This document shows positions 9,733 to 19,448 of a stretch of 48,869 nt of DNA, piece after piece (position 1 is the first letter of the stretch; each line of letters opens with the position of its first letter). Source of the stretch: Aquincola sp. (GTDB lineage Bacteria > Pseudomonadota > Gammaproteobacteria > Burkholderiales > Burkholderiaceae_C); the NCBI GenBank assembly GCA_022841885.1, contig JALHQP010000016.1, forward strand, positions 1 to 48,869. Reading direction: 5' to 3'. A program made the position numbers and the translations under genes. Below the pieces are notes generated by a model. It was not told the DNA's origin. It saw nothing but the letters and a program-made list of their open reading frames with translations, and searched no databases.

Positions 9733-11236
9733 AACGTGAGGTCGGGCGGATCACAAGGTAGTTCGTCCAATCGCCGCGCCGCACCATCACGCTGGTGGGC
9801 TTGGCCTTGTCGAGCTTGGCAACCTGGGCGTTGAACTGCTTGGCGTCGGTCACCTCGGTGTTGTCCAGCGTGACGATGACATCGCCTTCGCGCACGCCGG
9901 CGCGCGCGGCCGCGCCTTCGACCGACTCGACACGCACGCCACCGCGCAGCTTGAGTTCCTTCTTCTGCGCCTCGGTCAGGTCCGACACCGCCAGGCCGAT
10001 CGCCGTCTTCGGCTGCGGCGCGGCCGCTGGTGGCTCGCCGCCCTGCGCCACGCGGCGCGGGCGGTCTGGCTCGAACTCGACCACCGTCACCGCCACGTCA
10101 CGGATCTGGCCACGGCGGAACAGTTGCAGGCTGGTCTTGGCGCCTGGCTTGGCCGCACCGATCAGGCGCGGCAGGTCACCCGACTTCTCGACCGCCTTGC
10201 CGTCGACCTTGAGGACGATGTCGCCCGGCTCGACGCCCGCCTTGTCCGCCGGCAGCCCGGCCTCGACCCCCTGCACCAGCGCACCGCGCGGGACGCCCAA
10301 GCCGATGGCCTCGGCCACCTCCTTGGTCACGGCGGCGATGGTCACGCCAATGCGGCCGCGGATCACGCGTCCGTTGGTGCGCAGCTGGTCGGCCACGCGC
10401 ATCGCCTCGTCGATCGGGATCGCGAAGCTGATGCCCATGAAGCCACCGGAGCGGCTGTAGATCTGCGAGTTGATGCCGATCACCTCGCCCTTCATGTTGA
10501 TCAGCGGGCCGCCCGAGTTGCCGGGGTTGATCGCCACGTCAGTCTGGATCATCGGCAGGAAGTCGCCCGTGTCGCGCTGTTTGGCGCTGACGATGCCAGC
10601 CGTCACGGTGTTGTCGAGGCCGAACGGCGCGCCGATCGCCATCACCCAGGCGCCGACCTTCAGCGCGTTGACGTCGCCCACCTTCACGGCCGGCAGCCCG
10701 CTGGCTTCGATCTTGACCACCGCCACGTCGGTGCGGCGGTCGGCGCCGACGATGCGGGCCTTCAGCTCGCGCTTGTCGGTCAGCGTGACGATCACCTCGT
10801 CCGCACCGTCGACCACGTGTGCGTTGGTCATCACGTAACCATCGGGCGTGAGCACGAAGCCCGAACCGACCCCCCGCTGCTGCGGCTCGTTGTCTTCTGG
10901 TTGCTGCGGGGCGCCGCGGCGCGGCGTGCCCGGGCTGCGTTCGTTGGGCAGCGGGATGCCGAAACGGCGGAAGAACTCGCGCATCTGCTCGTCGATCTCG
11001 CCACCACCTCCCGACGCGCCCGTACGCACGCGTTCCGAGGTTCGGATGTTGACGACGGCCGGGCCGACCCGTTCCACCAGTTCAGTGAAGTCGGGCAACT
11101 CGCGCGTGACGACCTGCGGCTGGGCCACGGCCGGCCGCGGCACGAAGTGGGAGGCCAGCGCAGCCAGGACGAATGCCGCGGCGGCGAAGGCCCAGCGGCG
11201 GGTCACGAACAGAGACGAGGACGATTGGATGCTCAT
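9731..11236 (-). CDS. mucD: Periplasmic serine protease, Do/DegP/MucD family
   Basis: Envelope protease and chaperone (501 aa) with a signal peptide (hydrophobic stretch about 15-30, likely cut after PAVA at about 38). The chymotrypsin-like catalytic triad is visible: His140 in TNAHVV, Asp170 in RRTDVAVVK and Ser241 in NPGNSGGPL. Two PDZ domains follow (about 290-385 and 405-495). A Gly/Pro/Gln-rich insert at about 74-122 corresponds to the LA loop. It lies 69 bases downstream of rseB in the sigma-E operon, the place of mucD in the Pseudomonas algU cluster, so it probably clears misfolded envelope proteins under RpoE control. Confidence 0.94.
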   Translation of the reverse strand: MSIQSSSSLFVTRRWAFAAAAFVLAALASHFVPRPAVAQPQVVTRELPDFTELVERVGPAVVNIRTSERVRTGASGGGGEIDEQMREFFRRFGIPLPNERSPGTPRRGAPQQPEDNEPQQRGVGSGFVLTPDGYVMTNAHVVDGADEVIVTLTDKRELKARIVGADRRTDVAVVKIEASGLPAVKVGDVNALKVGAWVMAIGAPFGLDNTVTAGIVSAKQRDTGDFLPMIQTDVAINPGNSGGPLINMKGEVIGINSQIYSRSGGFMGISFAIPIDEAMRVADQLRTNGRVIRGRIGVTIAAVTKEVAEAIGLGVPRGALVQGVEAGLPADKAGVEPGDIVLKVDGKAVEKSGDLPRLIGAAKPGAKTSLQLFRRGQIRDVAVTVVEFEPDRPRRVAQGGEPPAAAPQPKTAIGLAVSDLTEAQKKELKLRGGVRVESVEGAAARAGVREGDVIVTLDNTEVTDAKQFNAQVAKLDKAKPTSVMVRRGDWTNYLVIRPTSR

Positions 11237-11305
11237 GAAAGGCTCAGGGGGTCAGGACGAAAGGGTGTGACTACAGCGCACCACCGGCCGCGGCCGATGA
11301 CGCAC

Positions 11306-12310
11306 TCAGCGTCGTCGTTCGAGTGCCGCGGCGAACTGCTTCAACGTGGCCATCGGCACGTCGCCCATCACGGTCACCCAATGGCTGCCGCCGACCGGCT
11401 GCATCAAGGTGTGGGTGGCCCCGGTGGTCGCGCCGCCGGGCCGATGGCGGTCAGCTTGCAGGGGCTCGATGAACAGCGACACATGCGTCAGGCCGTCGGT
11501 GAAGACCGCCTGCACCACGTCGGCGGCCGTCGCCTCGAGCTGCCGCTTCACGCAGCTGGCCTGCCGAAACCCCGGCACCGGCACCTTCAGTTGCCAGCCT
11601 TCTGCTTCCAGTTCGGTGCGCTGGTATACGGGCTTGAGTACCCGCCACCCGTCGAGCTGCTTCAGCGCCGCATTGACTGACTCGGGCTTGGCCTTGACCC
11701 CGAGCGTCAGCTCGCTGAACGCGCTGGTCTCGAGCACCCGCCCGTCCGCCGCCAGCACGTCGGCCCGCAGCAGCAGGCCCGTGCTCTGCTCGGTCCACAG
11801 GCGCTGGGCAAACCGGTGCTCGTCGCGCGGCCGCAGCGTATACACGGTCGCCTCATGCCCGGCCAGGCGGCTCGGCCCCTCGGCCCGCAACTCGTAGCGG
11901 TCCAGCAGTTGTTCCTCGCTGCCCTTGAGCAGCGCCGGGAAGGACTGGATCGCCTCGCGCTGCTCGATGCGCGCCACCTTGGCGGCCGGCCACAACGTGA
12001 GCATCTGGTCGTTCATGCGCAGCACGCGGCGCGGTTGCCCGTCCAGCATGTCCACCCGCTCGTAAGACTGCACGCCCTCGCAGTAGTGTGTGATGCGTGA
12101 ACTGGAAATCGAACCTGCTGCAGTGACGACCAGCGTGCCCTGATAGTTGCGCTGGGCCGCCGCGGTCTGCACCCGCTGCAACCATTGCCGCGCCTGCGGC
12201 GCCGGCACCAGATCGCCGCCGGCGCGCGCGGGCACCGCACCGAAGGCGGCTACAGCGCCCACCAGCATGGCGGCGCAGCCCTGCCAAGGCCAGCTTGCGG
12301 CAGCAGACAT
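11306..12310 (-). CDS. rseB: Sigma-E regulatory protein RseB/MucB
   Basis: Periplasmic protein (334 aa) that binds RseA and shields it from DegS-type cleavage; in E. coli it senses mislocalised lipopolysaccharide. A signal peptide is clear (hydrophobic 12-26, likely cleavage after VPARA at 30). The larger MucB/RseB N-terminal domain, related to lipoprotein-carrier folds, spans about 38-215 (NYQGTLVV near 55, THYCEGVQSYERVD). The smaller C-terminal domain is about 225-330 (HWVTVMGDVP near the end). Its ATG follows the rseA stop with no base between (TGA-ATG). Confidence 0.92.
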   Translation of the reverse strand: MSAAASWPWQGCAAMLVGAVAAFGAVPARAGGDLVPAPQARQWLQRVQTAAAQRNYQGTLVVTAAGSISSSRITHYCEGVQSYERVDMLDGQPRRVLRMNDQMLTLWPAAKVARIEQREAIQSFPALLKGSEEQLLDRYELRAEGPSRLAGHEATVYTLRPRDEHRFAQRLWTEQSTGLLLRADVLAADGRVLETSAFSELTLGVKAKPESVNAALKQLDGWRVLKPVYQRTELEAEGWQLKVPVPGFRQASCVKRQLEATAADVVQAVFTDGLTHVSLFIEPLQADRHRPGGATTGATHTLMQPVGGSHWVTVMGDVPMATLKQFAAALERRR

Positions 12311-12943
12311 TCAGCGCCCCGGCTCGGCCACGGACACGTTGCGCACGTCACCACGGGGTGCACTCGGAGCGAACGTGTTGGCATGCTGCCGATGCGCAGC
12401 AAGATAACGGTCGAGTTCGCTGCTGCGGATGAGCGCGGCGTTCTCGGTCGAGGCCGGCGACACCGCTGGCGCGGAGGCCGCTCCCGGCATCGTCGGCGCC
12501 TGGACCACCACCGGTGTCGCCGGTGCGACCACAACGCTGGCCACGCGGTCGTCCGCCGCGCCCTCGGGCGCGCCCACGCGCGTGACCACCAGCGCACCGG
12601 CCACCGCCACAAAGCCGGCCGCCACGGCAGCCGGCGCCATCCAGGCGCGCAGGCGCCGAGCCCGTAGGAATGCCACCCCGGCGGTAGGCCGGGGGGCCAG
12701 CATCGTCGGCTCGGCCGCCAGGCGTTCTCGCAGGCGGGCGACGAAGATCGCGTCGCGTGCCGGTTCGCAGCGGTGTTCGTCGCTGCGCAGCAAGTCGCCG
12801 ATCAGGTGGTAGGTGTGCCAGTGATCGCGCGCCGACGCGTCGCCGCGCCAAGCGCGGCAGGCTTGGTCGGCAGCAGCCTGGTCGCCGTCCATCAGGGCGG
12901 ACAGCGCAGCGCGCACGGGATCGGTGGGTTCTCGGTCTTGCAT
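12311..12943 (-). CDS. rseA: Anti-sigma-E factor RseA/MucA
   Basis: Single-pass inner-membrane anti-sigma factor (210 aa). The N-terminal cytoplasmic domain shows the family pattern SALMDGD at 15-21 and DHWHTYHLIGDLLRS at 40-54, which holds RpoE. One membrane helix lies at about 101-121 (WMAPAAVAAGFVAVAGALVV). The periplasmic tail is Ala/Pro/Val-rich and ends near a basic stretch. Control is by regulated proteolysis of this protein, with RseB as brake. It starts 24 bases after the rpoE stop. Confidence 0.9.
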   Translation of the reverse strand: MQDREPTDPVRAALSALMDGDQAAADQACRAWRGDASARDHWHTYHLIGDLLRSDEHRCEPARDAIFVARLRERLAAEPTMLAPRPTAGVAFLRARRLRAWMAPAAVAAGFVAVAGALVVTRVGAPEGAADDRVASVVVAPATPVVVQAPTMPGAASAPAVSPASTENAALIRSSELDRYLAAHRQHANTFAPSAPRGDVRNVSVAEPGR

Positions 12944-12967
12944 GGTGTTCAGGCTTCGCGGATCAGG

Positions 12968-13579
12968 TTACCAACGTTCACCCTCACGGGTCCCCAACAA
13001 CGGACGCAACTTGCTTGCGATCGCCTCCCGGGCACGAAAGATCCGGGAGCGCACGGTTCCGATCGGGCAATTCATCACGTCGGCAATCTCTTCGTAGCTC
13101 AGGCCTTCGATCTCGCGCAACACGATGGCCTGCCGCAGGTCTTCGCTCAGCGCGTCGATCGCGGCATTGACCGTGGCCGCGATCTCCTTGCTGGCGAGCA
13201 AGGACTCGGGCGTCGAGCCGTCGCTTAGTTCGTTCTCGACGCGCGAAGGTTCCTCACCGTCCTCGGTGGAAACCAGGGACGATTCGTTGACCAGCGGATC
13301 GCGCTTGCGTTCCACCAGGGCCTTCTTGGCCGTGTTCACCGCAATGCGGTACAGCCAGGTGTAGAAGGCGCTGTCGCCCCGGAACTGGGGCAGCGCCCGG
13401 TAAGCGCGGATGAAGGTTTCCTGGGCAATGTCCTGCACCAGGTCGGCGTCACGCACCATGCGCGAAATCAGGCGCTCGATGCGGCGCTGGTACTTGACGA
13501 CCAGCATCTCGAAGGCGCTGACCTCCCCGCGCTTGGCGCGGTCGACCAGCAGGGCATCGGCGTCCGCCTGGTCCGTCAT
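12968..13579 (-). CDS. rpoE: RNA polymerase sigma factor RpoE (ECF)
   Basis: ECF sigma factor (203 aa) of the RpoE/AlgU group controlling envelope stress. Region 2 is typical (RMVRDADLVQDIAQETFIR split by the -10 recognition helix, then YTWLYRIAVNTAKK). Region 4 shows LSYEEIADVMNCPIGTVRSRIFRARE in two adjoining helices near 158-184. It lies at the head of rpoE-rseA-rseB-mucD and only 7 bases behind a small membrane-protein gene that follows fabF. I saw no GAACTT-type sigma-E promoter directly upstream, so expression may come partly from the fab operon or from a promoter inside the gene before it. Confidence 0.96.
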   Translation of the reverse strand: MTDQADADALLVDRAKRGEVSAFEMLVVKYQRRIERLISRMVRDADLVQDIAQETFIRAYRALPQFRGDSAFYTWLYRIAVNTAKKALVERKRDPLVNESSLVSTEDGEEPSRVENELSDGSTPESLLASKEIAATVNAAIDALSEDLRQAIVLREIEGLSYEEIADVMNCPIGTVRSRIFRAREAIASKLRPLLGTREGERW

Positions 13580-13586
13580 GGCATCC

Positions 13587-14027
13587 CTAGGCCGGCGGCG
13601 CGTCGGAGAGGGGACCGGCCGGGCGACGCGAATACAGCGCAGCGCGTAAGGCGGGCCAGGGGCCCTCGGTGGCCCTGGAGGACGCGGCGATCCAGCAGCG
13701 CCCCTTCGGCGATCGCTCGAAACGCAGCAGCATCCAGACGTCCAGGTCGATCATCACACGCACGTCCCCGCCGCGTCCCTCCCATTGCCAGCCGCGGCCG
13801 TCCCAGCTCAGTGCGGCGGGCGCCTGCCTGCGCCATGCCCAGGCCGCCGTCGCCGCAGCGCCGAGTGCCCCTGCGGCGGCCACAATCCAGCCGTTCGCGA
13901 AAGACCCGCCGTGCAGCAGGAGCCAGGCGGCAAGGCTTGCCGTGGAGGCGCCTCCCAGGACGGCGGTCGATGCAACCCATGCCGAGCTGCGACCCAACGT
14001 CACGCGCACCGGCGGCGCGGGATGCAC
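13587..14027 (-). CDS. Small membrane protein between fabF and rpoE
   Basis: Protein of 146 aa with two predicted membrane helices (about 15-39 and 46-67) followed by a cytoplasmic or periplasmic part rich in Trp and Arg (for example SWDGRGWQWEGRGG). This layout resembles the YgfX/CptA-like group, short two-helix proteins with a Trp-rich C-terminal domain, but the likeness is weak and I give no function. It sits 9 bases after fabF and 7 bases before rpoE, so it is surely co-transcribed and may couple the two modules. Confidence 0.7.
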   Translation of the reverse strand: MHPAPPVRVTLGRSSAWVASTAVLGGASTASLAAWLLLHGGSFANGWIVAAAGALGAAATAAWAWRRQAPAALSWDGRGWQWEGRGGDVRVMIDLDVWMLLRFERSPKGRCWIAASSRATEGPWPALRAALYSRRPAGPLSDAPPA

Positions 14028-14036
14028 GGGCCTGAC

Positions 14037-15281
14037 TCAGGCGCGGCGGAACAGCAAGGTGCCGTTGGTGCCGCCGAAGCCGAAATTGTTCTTCGCGGCG
14101 ACGTCGATCTTCATCTCGCGCGCGCTGTTGGCGCAGTAGTCCAGGTCGCACTCGGGGTCCTGGTTGAAGATGTTGATCGTCGGCGGGCTTACCTGGTGGT
14201 GCACCGCCAGCACGGTGAACACCGACTCGATGCCGCCGGCGCCGCCCAGCAGGTGGCCGGTCATCGACTTGGTCGAATTGACCACCATCTTCTTCGCGTG
14301 GTCGCCGAAGGCCAGCTTGATCGCGTTGGTCTCGTTCAGGTCGCCCAGCGGCGTGCTGGTGCCGTGGGCGTTGAGGTATTGCACCTGGTCGGCGTTGAGG
14401 CCGGCGTTGCGCAGTGCAGCCTTCATGCTGCGCTTGGGGCCATCGACGTTCGGTGCCGTCATGTGGTACGCGTCGGCACCCATGCCGAAGCCGGCCAGTT
14501 CGGCGTAGATCTTCGCGCCGCGCTTCTTCGCGTGTTCGTACTCCTCGAGTACCAGCACGCCACCCCCCTCGCCCAGCACGAAACCGTCACGGTCCTTGTC
14601 CCAGGGGCGAGAAGCCGTGGCCGGGTCGTCGTTGCGCGTGGACAGCGCGCGTGCCGCGGCGAAGCCGCCGATGCCCAGCGGCGACACCGTGCTCTCGGCG
14701 CCGCCGGCGACCATCACGTCGGCGTCGCCGTACTCGATCAGGCGCCCGGCCTCGCCGATGCAATGCAGGCCGGTCGTGCAGGCCGTGACGATCGCGAGGT
14801 TCGGGCCCTTGAAGCCGTAGTGGATCGACACATGACCCGAGATCATGTTGATGATCGATGCGGGCACGAAGAAGGGCGAGATGCGCCGTGGCCCGCGCGT
14901 GCGGTACTCCTCGTGCGTGGCCTCGATCATCGGCAGGCCGCCGATGCCCGATCCCACCATCACGCCGATGCGCTCGCCCTCGTCTTCGGAGAGCGCGTCG
15001 CCCGTCTTCAACCCTGCGTCGCGCACCGCCTGGATCGACGCCGCCATCCCGTAATGGATGAAGGTGTCCATGTGGCGTGCTTCCTTGGCCGGGAAATAGT
15101 CCTCGACGTTGAAGCCCTTGACCTCGCCGGCAAAGCGACAGGCCAGCGCCGAGGCATCGAACTTCGTCACGTTGGCGATGCCCGAGCGGCCGGCCAGCAG
15201 GTTGGCCCAGCCCTCGGCCACGCTGTTGCCCACCGGGCTGATCAGCCCGAGGCCGGTGACGACGACGCGGCGGCGTGCCAT
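14037..15281 (-). CDS. fabF: 3-oxoacyl-[ACP] synthase II
   Basis: Condensing enzyme of fatty-acid elongation (414 aa), using malonyl-ACP and acyl-ACP; KASII types also make cis-vaccenate. The thiolase-fold active site is complete: Cys168 in VTACTTG, His306 in NAHGTSTPLGD and His343 in KSMTGHLLGGAGG. The C-terminal NNFGFGGTN loop is also present. The gene starts 7 bases after acpP, the usual acpP-fabF pair, and belongs to a complete plsX-fabHDG-acpP-fabF cluster. Confidence 0.97.
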   Translation of the reverse strand: MARRRVVVTGLGLISPVGNSVAEGWANLLAGRSGIANVTKFDASALACRFAGEVKGFNVEDYFPAKEARHMDTFIHYGMAASIQAVRDAGLKTGDALSEDEGERIGVMVGSGIGGLPMIEATHEEYRTRGPRRISPFFVPASIINMISGHVSIHYGFKGPNLAIVTACTTGLHCIGEAGRLIEYGDADVMVAGGAESTVSPLGIGGFAAARALSTRNDDPATASRPWDKDRDGFVLGEGGGVLVLEEYEHAKKRGAKIYAELAGFGMGADAYHMTAPNVDGPKRSMKAALRNAGLNADQVQYLNAHGTSTPLGDLNETNAIKLAFGDHAKKMVVNSTKSMTGHLLGGAGGIESVFTVLAVHHQVSPPTINIFNQDPECDLDYCANSAREMKIDVAAKNNFGFGGTNGTLLFRRA

Positions 15282-15288
15282 GCGTGGA

Positions 15289-15531
15289 TCAGGCCGCCTT
15301 CTGGTGGCTCTTGGCGTAGTCGATCGCCAGCTGCACCGTGGTGATCTTCTCGGCCTCTTCGTCCGGAATCTCGATGCCGAACTCGTCCTCGAGGGCCATC
15401 ACCAGTTCGACCGTGTCGAGAGAGTCGGCGCCAAGGTCGGCGACGAAGGCCTTTTCGTTGCTCACGTCGGCTTCGGGCACGCCGAGCTGCTCGGCAACGA
15501 TCTTTTTGACACGGGCTTCGATATCGCTCAT
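15289..15531 (-). CDS. acpP: Acyl carrier protein
   Basis: Acidic four-helix carrier (80 aa) that holds growing acyl chains on a phosphopantetheine attached at Ser37 in [10 protein letters not shown]. AcpS at 1708-2106 is the activating enzyme. The ATG at 15531-15529 has a good GAGGAG Shine-Dalgarno 4 bases upstream, so I prefer it over an in-frame ATG 30 bases earlier. A TAGAAT element at 15578-15573 may give acpP its own promoter, in keeping with the high demand for ACP. Confidence 0.98.
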   Translation of the reverse strand: MSDIEARVKKIVAEQLGVPEADVSNEKAFVADLGADSLDTVELVMALEDEFGIEIPDEEAEKITTVQLAIDYAKSHQKAA

Positions 15532-15572
15532 TGACTCCTCCAGGAGTGTGGGGAAACGCAAAAACGGGTCGG

Positions 15573-15578
15573 ATTCTA
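15573..15578 (-). promoter_or_regulatory. Candidate -10 element before acpP
   Basis: The minus strand reads TAGAAT at 15578-15573 in the 53-base fabG-acpP gap, about 42 bases before the acpP ATG. It matches the -10-like sequence found before lepA and the polysaccharide operon. No convincing -35 is seen. Confidence 0.35.
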
Positions 15579-15584
15579 CGCGGC

Positions 15585-16322
15585 TCAGTTCATGAACATG
15601 CCGCCGTTGACATGCAGCTCGGCGCCGGTGATATAGCCCGCTTCGGGCGAGGCCAGGAAGGCCACCGTGGCAGCGATCTCCTCGGGCGTGCCGAGCCGGC
15701 CGAGCGGGATCTGCGCCATCAGCGCCGCCTTCTGCGCCTCGGGCAGGTGCTCGGTCATGTCGGTGGCAATGAAACCCGGCGCGACGCAGTTGACGGTGAC
15801 GTTGCGACTGCCCAGCTCGCGCGCCAGCGCGCGCGTCATGCCGGCCACGCCGGCCTTGGCGGCTGCGTAGTTGGCCTGGCCCGGGTTGCCCGAGGCGCCG
15901 ACCACCGAGGTGATGTTGACGATGCGGCCATAGCGCTGCTTCATCATCGTGCGCATCACGGCACGGCTGGCGCGGAACACGGCCTTCAGGTTGGTGTCCT
16001 GCACCGCGTCCCAGTCATCGTCCTTCATGCGCATCGCGAGGCCGTCGCGCGTGATGCCGGCGTTGTTGACCAGGATGTGCAGCGTGCCATGCTGCTTGAC
16101 GATGGCATCGACGGCCGCTTCCAGCGCCGCGCCGTCGTTGACGTTGAGCACCAGGCCCTCGCCGCCGAGCGGCGCGAGCGCCTCGCGGATGCCCGCGGCA
16201 CCGGCCTCGCTGGTGGCCGTGCCGATCACCTTGGCGCCGCGCTGCGCCAGCATGAGCGCAATCGCGCGGCCGATGCCGCGCGAGGCGCCGGTCACGAGGG
16301 CGATCTGGTCTTTCATGGTCAT
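15585..16322 (-). CDS. fabG: 3-oxoacyl-[ACP] reductase
   Basis: NADPH-dependent short-chain dehydrogenase (245 aa) that performs the first reduction of each fatty-acid cycle. The motifs are TGASRGIG at 11-18, NNAG at 86-89 and the catalytic Ser139, Tyr152 and Lys156 (SxxxxYxxxK spacing as expected). The ATG at 16322-16320 overlaps the fabD stop as ATGA; a second ATG two codons on (16316) is an alternative. It ends 53 bases before acpP. Confidence 0.97.
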   Translation of the reverse strand: MTMKDQIALVTGASRGIGRAIALMLAQRGAKVIGTATSEAGAAGIREALAPLGGEGLVLNVNDGAALEAAVDAIVKQHGTLHILVNNAGITRDGLAMRMKDDDWDAVQDTNLKAVFRASRAVMRTMMKQRYGRIVNITSVVGASGNPGQANYAAAKAGVAGMTRALARELGSRNVTVNCVAPGFIATDMTEHLPEAQKAALMAQIPLGRLGTPEEIAATVAFLASPEAGYITGAELHVNGGMFMN

Positions 16323-17257
16323 GCTGCCAGCGCCTTCGCTTCGGCCAGCGTGGCCGGGTCGAACAGCGGCGCGCTCTGCGCCTCGGCATCGATGCGCTTG
16401 ACCATGCCGGCCAGCACCTTGCCCGGTCCGCACTCGACGAAGTGCGTGACGCCGCGCGCACGCAGCGCCTGCACCACCTCGACCCAGCGCACCGGCCCGA
16501 AAGCCTGGCGGTAAAGCGCATCGCGGATCGCAGCGGCATCGCTGGGCACCGCGACGTCGACGTTGTTCACGACCGGGAAGCGCGGTGTGGCGATCCCCAC
16601 CGCGGCCAGCTTCTCGCGCAGCCGCTCGGCGGCCGGCTTCATCAGGCTGGAGTGAAACGGTGCCGACACCGCCAGCGGCAAGGCGCGCTTGGCCCCCTTG
16701 GCCTTCAACACCTCACAGCCCTTGTCGACACCGGTCCTGCTGCCGGCAATTACGGTCTGCTTCGGGTCGTTGAAGTTCACGGCCTCGACCACCTCGCCGC
16801 TGGATGCAGCCGCCTCGGCGCAGCCGGCACGCACCGCATCCGCGTCGAGGCCGAGGATCGCGGCCATCGCACCGGTACCGACCGGCACGGCTTCCTGCAT
16901 CGCCTGCGCGCGAAAGCGCACCAGCGGCAACGCGTCGGCCAGCGTCAGCGCGCCGGCCGCCACCAGCGCGGTGTACTCGCCGAGCGAATGGCCCGCCACG
17001 GCAGCCGGCTCGGCACCGCCTTCGGCGCGCCACGCGCGATAGCAGGCGATGCCGGCCGTCAACATCACCGGTTGCGTGTTGGTGGTCAGGTCGAGCGCCT
17101 CTTTCGGGCCCTCGCGGATCAGCTTGGCGACATCCTCACCGAGTGCTGCGGAGGCCTCGAGCAGCGTGTCGCGCACGGCACGGTGGTCGCCCCAGGCGTC
17201 GAGCATGCCGACGGCCTGCGAGCCCTGGCCTGGAAACAGAAACGCGAATGCGCTCAT
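16319..17257 (-). CDS. fabD: Malonyl-CoA:ACP transacylase
   Basis: Loads malonyl groups onto ACP (312 aa). The N-terminal FPGQGSQ motif is at 8-14, the nucleophile Ser91 lies in GHSLGEY, Arg116 in FRAQAM and His202 in APFHSSLM, so the active site is complete. I chose the ATG at 17257-17255, preceded by GAGGAT 6-11 bases upstream; a longer in-frame ORF would add 17 residues with no family likeness. It lies 28 bases after fabH. Confidence 0.97.
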   Translation of the reverse strand: MSAFAFLFPGQGSQAVGMLDAWGDHRAVRDTLLEASAALGEDVAKLIREGPKEALDLTTNTQPVMLTAGIACYRAWRAEGGAEPAAVAGHSLGEYTALVAAGALTLADALPLVRFRAQAMQEAVPVGTGAMAAILGLDADAVRAGCAEAAASSGEVVEAVNFNDPKQTVIAGSRTGVDKGCEVLKAKGAKRALPLAVSAPFHSSLMKPAAERLREKLAAVGIATPRFPVVNNVDVAVPSDAAAIRDALYRQAFGPVRWVEVVQALRARGVTHFVECGPGKVLAGMVKRIDAEAQSAPLFDPATLAEAKALAA

Positions 17258-17285
17258 CGTGGAATCCTCGAATGGGCAGTGCGGC

Positions 17286-18278
17286 TCAGAGCTCGAGCAG
17301 CGCCGCACCCCAGGTGAAGCCGCCGCCCACGCCCTCGAGCATCAGCGTGTGGCCGCGTCGGATGCGGCCGTCGCGCACCGCGGCGTCCAGCGCCAGCGGG
17401 ATCGATGCGGCCGACGTGTTGCCGTGTTCGTCCACCGTGACGATCAGCTTGTCGGCCGGCAGCTTCAGCTTCCTCGCGGTGCCCTGCATGATGCGGATGT
17501 TGGCCTGGTGCGGGATCAGGAAGTCGATGTCGGCCTCGGTCTTGCCCGCCTTGGCCAGCACCGAGCGCGCCACGTCCTCGAGCACGCCGACGGCGAGCTT
17601 GAACACGGCCTGGCCGTCCATCTTCAGCGTCGGGTCGCCGATCACCTTGCCGCCGGCCACCGTGCCGGGCGTGCACAGGATGCCGGCGTGGCGCCCGTCG
17701 GCATGCAGTTCCGTGCCGAGCAGGCCGGGCTCGTTGCTGGCCTCGAGCACCACGGCCCCCGCACCGTCGCCGAACAGCACGCAGGTCGTGCGGTCGTCGA
17801 AGTCGAGGATGCGCGAGAACACTTCCGAACCGATGACGAGTGCGCACTGGGCACTGCCGGTGCGGATCAGCGCGTCAGCCACCGTCAAGGCGTAGATGAA
17901 GCCCGAGCACACCGCCTGCACGTCGAAGGCCGGCGAGCCGTTGGCGATGCCGAGCTTGGCCTGCAGCAGCGTCGCGGTCGACGGAAACACCATGTCCGGC
18001 GTCGAGGTCGCGACGATGATCAGGTCCACGTCGTCGGTCTGGCGGCCCGCGGCCGCCAGCGCCGCGCGCGCGGCCGGCAGCGCAAGGTCGCTGCACACCA
18101 CACCCTCGTCTGCGAAGTGGCGCGCGCGGATGCCGGTACGCTCGACGATCCACTGGTCCGAGGTCTCGACGCCGCGCGCCGCGAGTTGGCGCGCCAGATC
18201 GTCGTTCGTCACGCGGCGCGGCGGCAGGTGGCTGCCGGTGCCGGTGATGCGCGAATAGCGGGGAAGGGTCGGGCTCAT
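17286..18278 (-). CDS. fabH: 3-oxoacyl-[ACP] synthase III
   Basis: Starts fatty-acid synthesis by joining acetyl-CoA and malonyl-ACP (330 aa). The Cys-His-Asn triad is visible: Cys124 in QAVCSGF, His257 in IPHQANIRI and Asn287 in EHGNTSAAS. The start ATG overlaps the plsX stop (ATGA), which fits the conserved plsX-fabH unit joining phospholipid and fatty-acid synthesis. Confidence 0.97.
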   Translation of the reverse strand: MSPTLPRYSRITGTGSHLPPRRVTNDDLARQLAARGVETSDQWIVERTGIRARHFADEGVVCSDLALPAARAALAAAGRQTDDVDLIIVATSTPDMVFPSTATLLQAKLGIANGSPAFDVQAVCSGFIYALTVADALIRTGSAQCALVIGSEVFSRILDFDDRTTCVLFGDGAGAVVLEASNEPGLLGTELHADGRHAGILCTPGTVAGGKVIGDPTLKMDGQAVFKLAVGVLEDVARSVLAKAGKTEADIDFLIPHQANIRIMQGTARKLKLPADKLIVTVDEHGNTSAASIPLALDAAVRDGRIRRGHTLMLEGVGGGFTWGAALLEL

Positions 18279-19321
18279 GCGACTTGCGTGGCAATGTCGC
18301 CGGCCGGCAAGGCCCGCATCGACTCGGCGATACGGTCGTGCACGCGGTCCAGCAGACGGTTGCGCGCTGCATCATAAGCGCGCGTCAGTGCGTTCTCGAA
18401 GGCGAAGGCATCGGCCGAGCCGTGGCTCTTGAACACCAGGCCGCGCAGTCCAAGCAGCGCCGCGCCGTTGTAGCGCCGGTGGTCCACGCGGTGCTTGAAA
18501 TGCTTCAACACCGGCAGGGCCACCAACGCGGCCAGCTTGGTCAGCCAGTTGCGCGTGAATTCCTGCTTGATGAAGTCGCTCAGCATGCTCGCCAGGCCCT
18601 CACTGGCCTTGAGCACGACGTTGCCGACGAAGCCGTCGCAGACCACGATGTCCGTCGTGCCGGCGAAGATGTCGTTGCCCTCGACGTTGCCGTGAAAGAC
18701 GATGCTGCCGTCGTCGCCTGCGGCGCGAAACAACTCGCCGGCGCGCTTGATCACCTCGCTGCCCTTGATCGCCTCTTCACCGATGTTGAGCAGGCCCACC
18801 GTCGGATCCTCCTTGCCTTCCACCGCTGACACGAGGGCACTGCCCATCACCGCGAACTGCAACAGGTGCTCGGGCGTGCAGTCGACGTTGGCGCCCAGGT
18901 CGAGCACGGTCGTGAAGGCGTCGCGCCGGTTCGGCAGCACGGTGGCAATCGCCGGCCGGTCGATCCCGTCCATCGTCTTGAGCAGGTAGCGCGAGACGGC
19001 CATCAGCGCGCCGGTATTGCCGGCCGACACGCAGGCGTGGGCCTGAGGCTCGCCGCTCTCCTCGCGCAGCAGCGAGATGGCCACCCGCATCGACGAGTCC
19101 TTCTTGCGCCGCAGCGCAACCTCGACCGCGTCGTCCATCGTGACAACCTCGGAGGCCGGGACCAGCCGCGTGCGCGCCCAGTCGCGCGCCGGCGCCACCG
19201 CCTCGGGCAGGCCCACGAGCACCAGTTCGGCCGCGGGATGCTTGTCGAGAAAGGCCTTGCAGGCCGGCAGCGTGACCGACGGCCCGTGGTCGCCGCCCAT
19301 GACATCGACGGCCAGCCGCAC
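18275..19321 (-). CDS. plsX: Phosphate acyltransferase PlsX
   Basis: Makes acyl-phosphate from acyl-ACP for the PlsY route of phosphatidate synthesis; peripheral to the membrane. The hallmark [18 protein letters not shown] starts at residue 2 and [10 protein letters not shown] is around 106-115. I chose a GTG at 19321-19319 (348 aa, typical length) because it lies directly before the conserved start. A longer ORF back to 19426 adds 35 proline- and leucine-rich residues without likeness to the family. No strong Shine-Dalgarno is visible, so the start is the weakest part of this call. Confidence 0.93.
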   Translation of the reverse strand: MRLAVDVMGGDHGPSVTLPACKAFLDKHPAAELVLVGLPEAVAPARDWARTRLVPASEVVTMDDAVEVALRRKKDSSMRVAISLLREESGEPQAHACVSAGNTGALMAVSRYLLKTMDGIDRPAIATVLPNRRDAFTTVLDLGANVDCTPEHLLQFAVMGSALVSAVEGKEDPTVGLLNIGEEAIKGSEVIKRAGELFRAAGDDGSIVFHGNVEGNDIFAGTTDIVVCDGFVGNVVLKASEGLASMLSDFIKQEFTRNWLTKLAALVALPVLKHFKHRVDHRRYNGAALLGLRGLVFKSHGSADAFAFENALTRAYDAARNRLLDRVHDRIAESMRALPAGDIATQVA

Positions 19322-19366
19322 CAGCGGCAACGGAGGCAACGGGGAATGCAAGATCGTGAGGGGCAG

Positions 19367-19441
19367 TGCGGCGCCTAGCCTAGCGCCGCCACCCGCCGGC
19401 TCCCACCCGGGAAGATTCGGGGGCACATCGCGGTGCCCGCA
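19367..19441. other. rpmF-plsX gap with two dyads
   Basis: The 127-base stretch between the plsX start and the rpmF stop holds an inverted repeat around 19368-19387 (CGGCGC...GCGCCG) and another, GGGCAC/GTGCCC, around 19423-19440. Neither has a U-tract. They may adjust the relative expression of L32 and the lipid genes through mRNA processing; this is inference. Confidence 0.3.
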
Positions 19442-19448
19442 CCGACTC

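Noticed and set aside
13580..13700. Sigma-E autoregulatory promoter before rpoE
   Set aside because: No GAACTT-type -35 with TCTGA-type -10 could be found in the bases upstream of rpoE.
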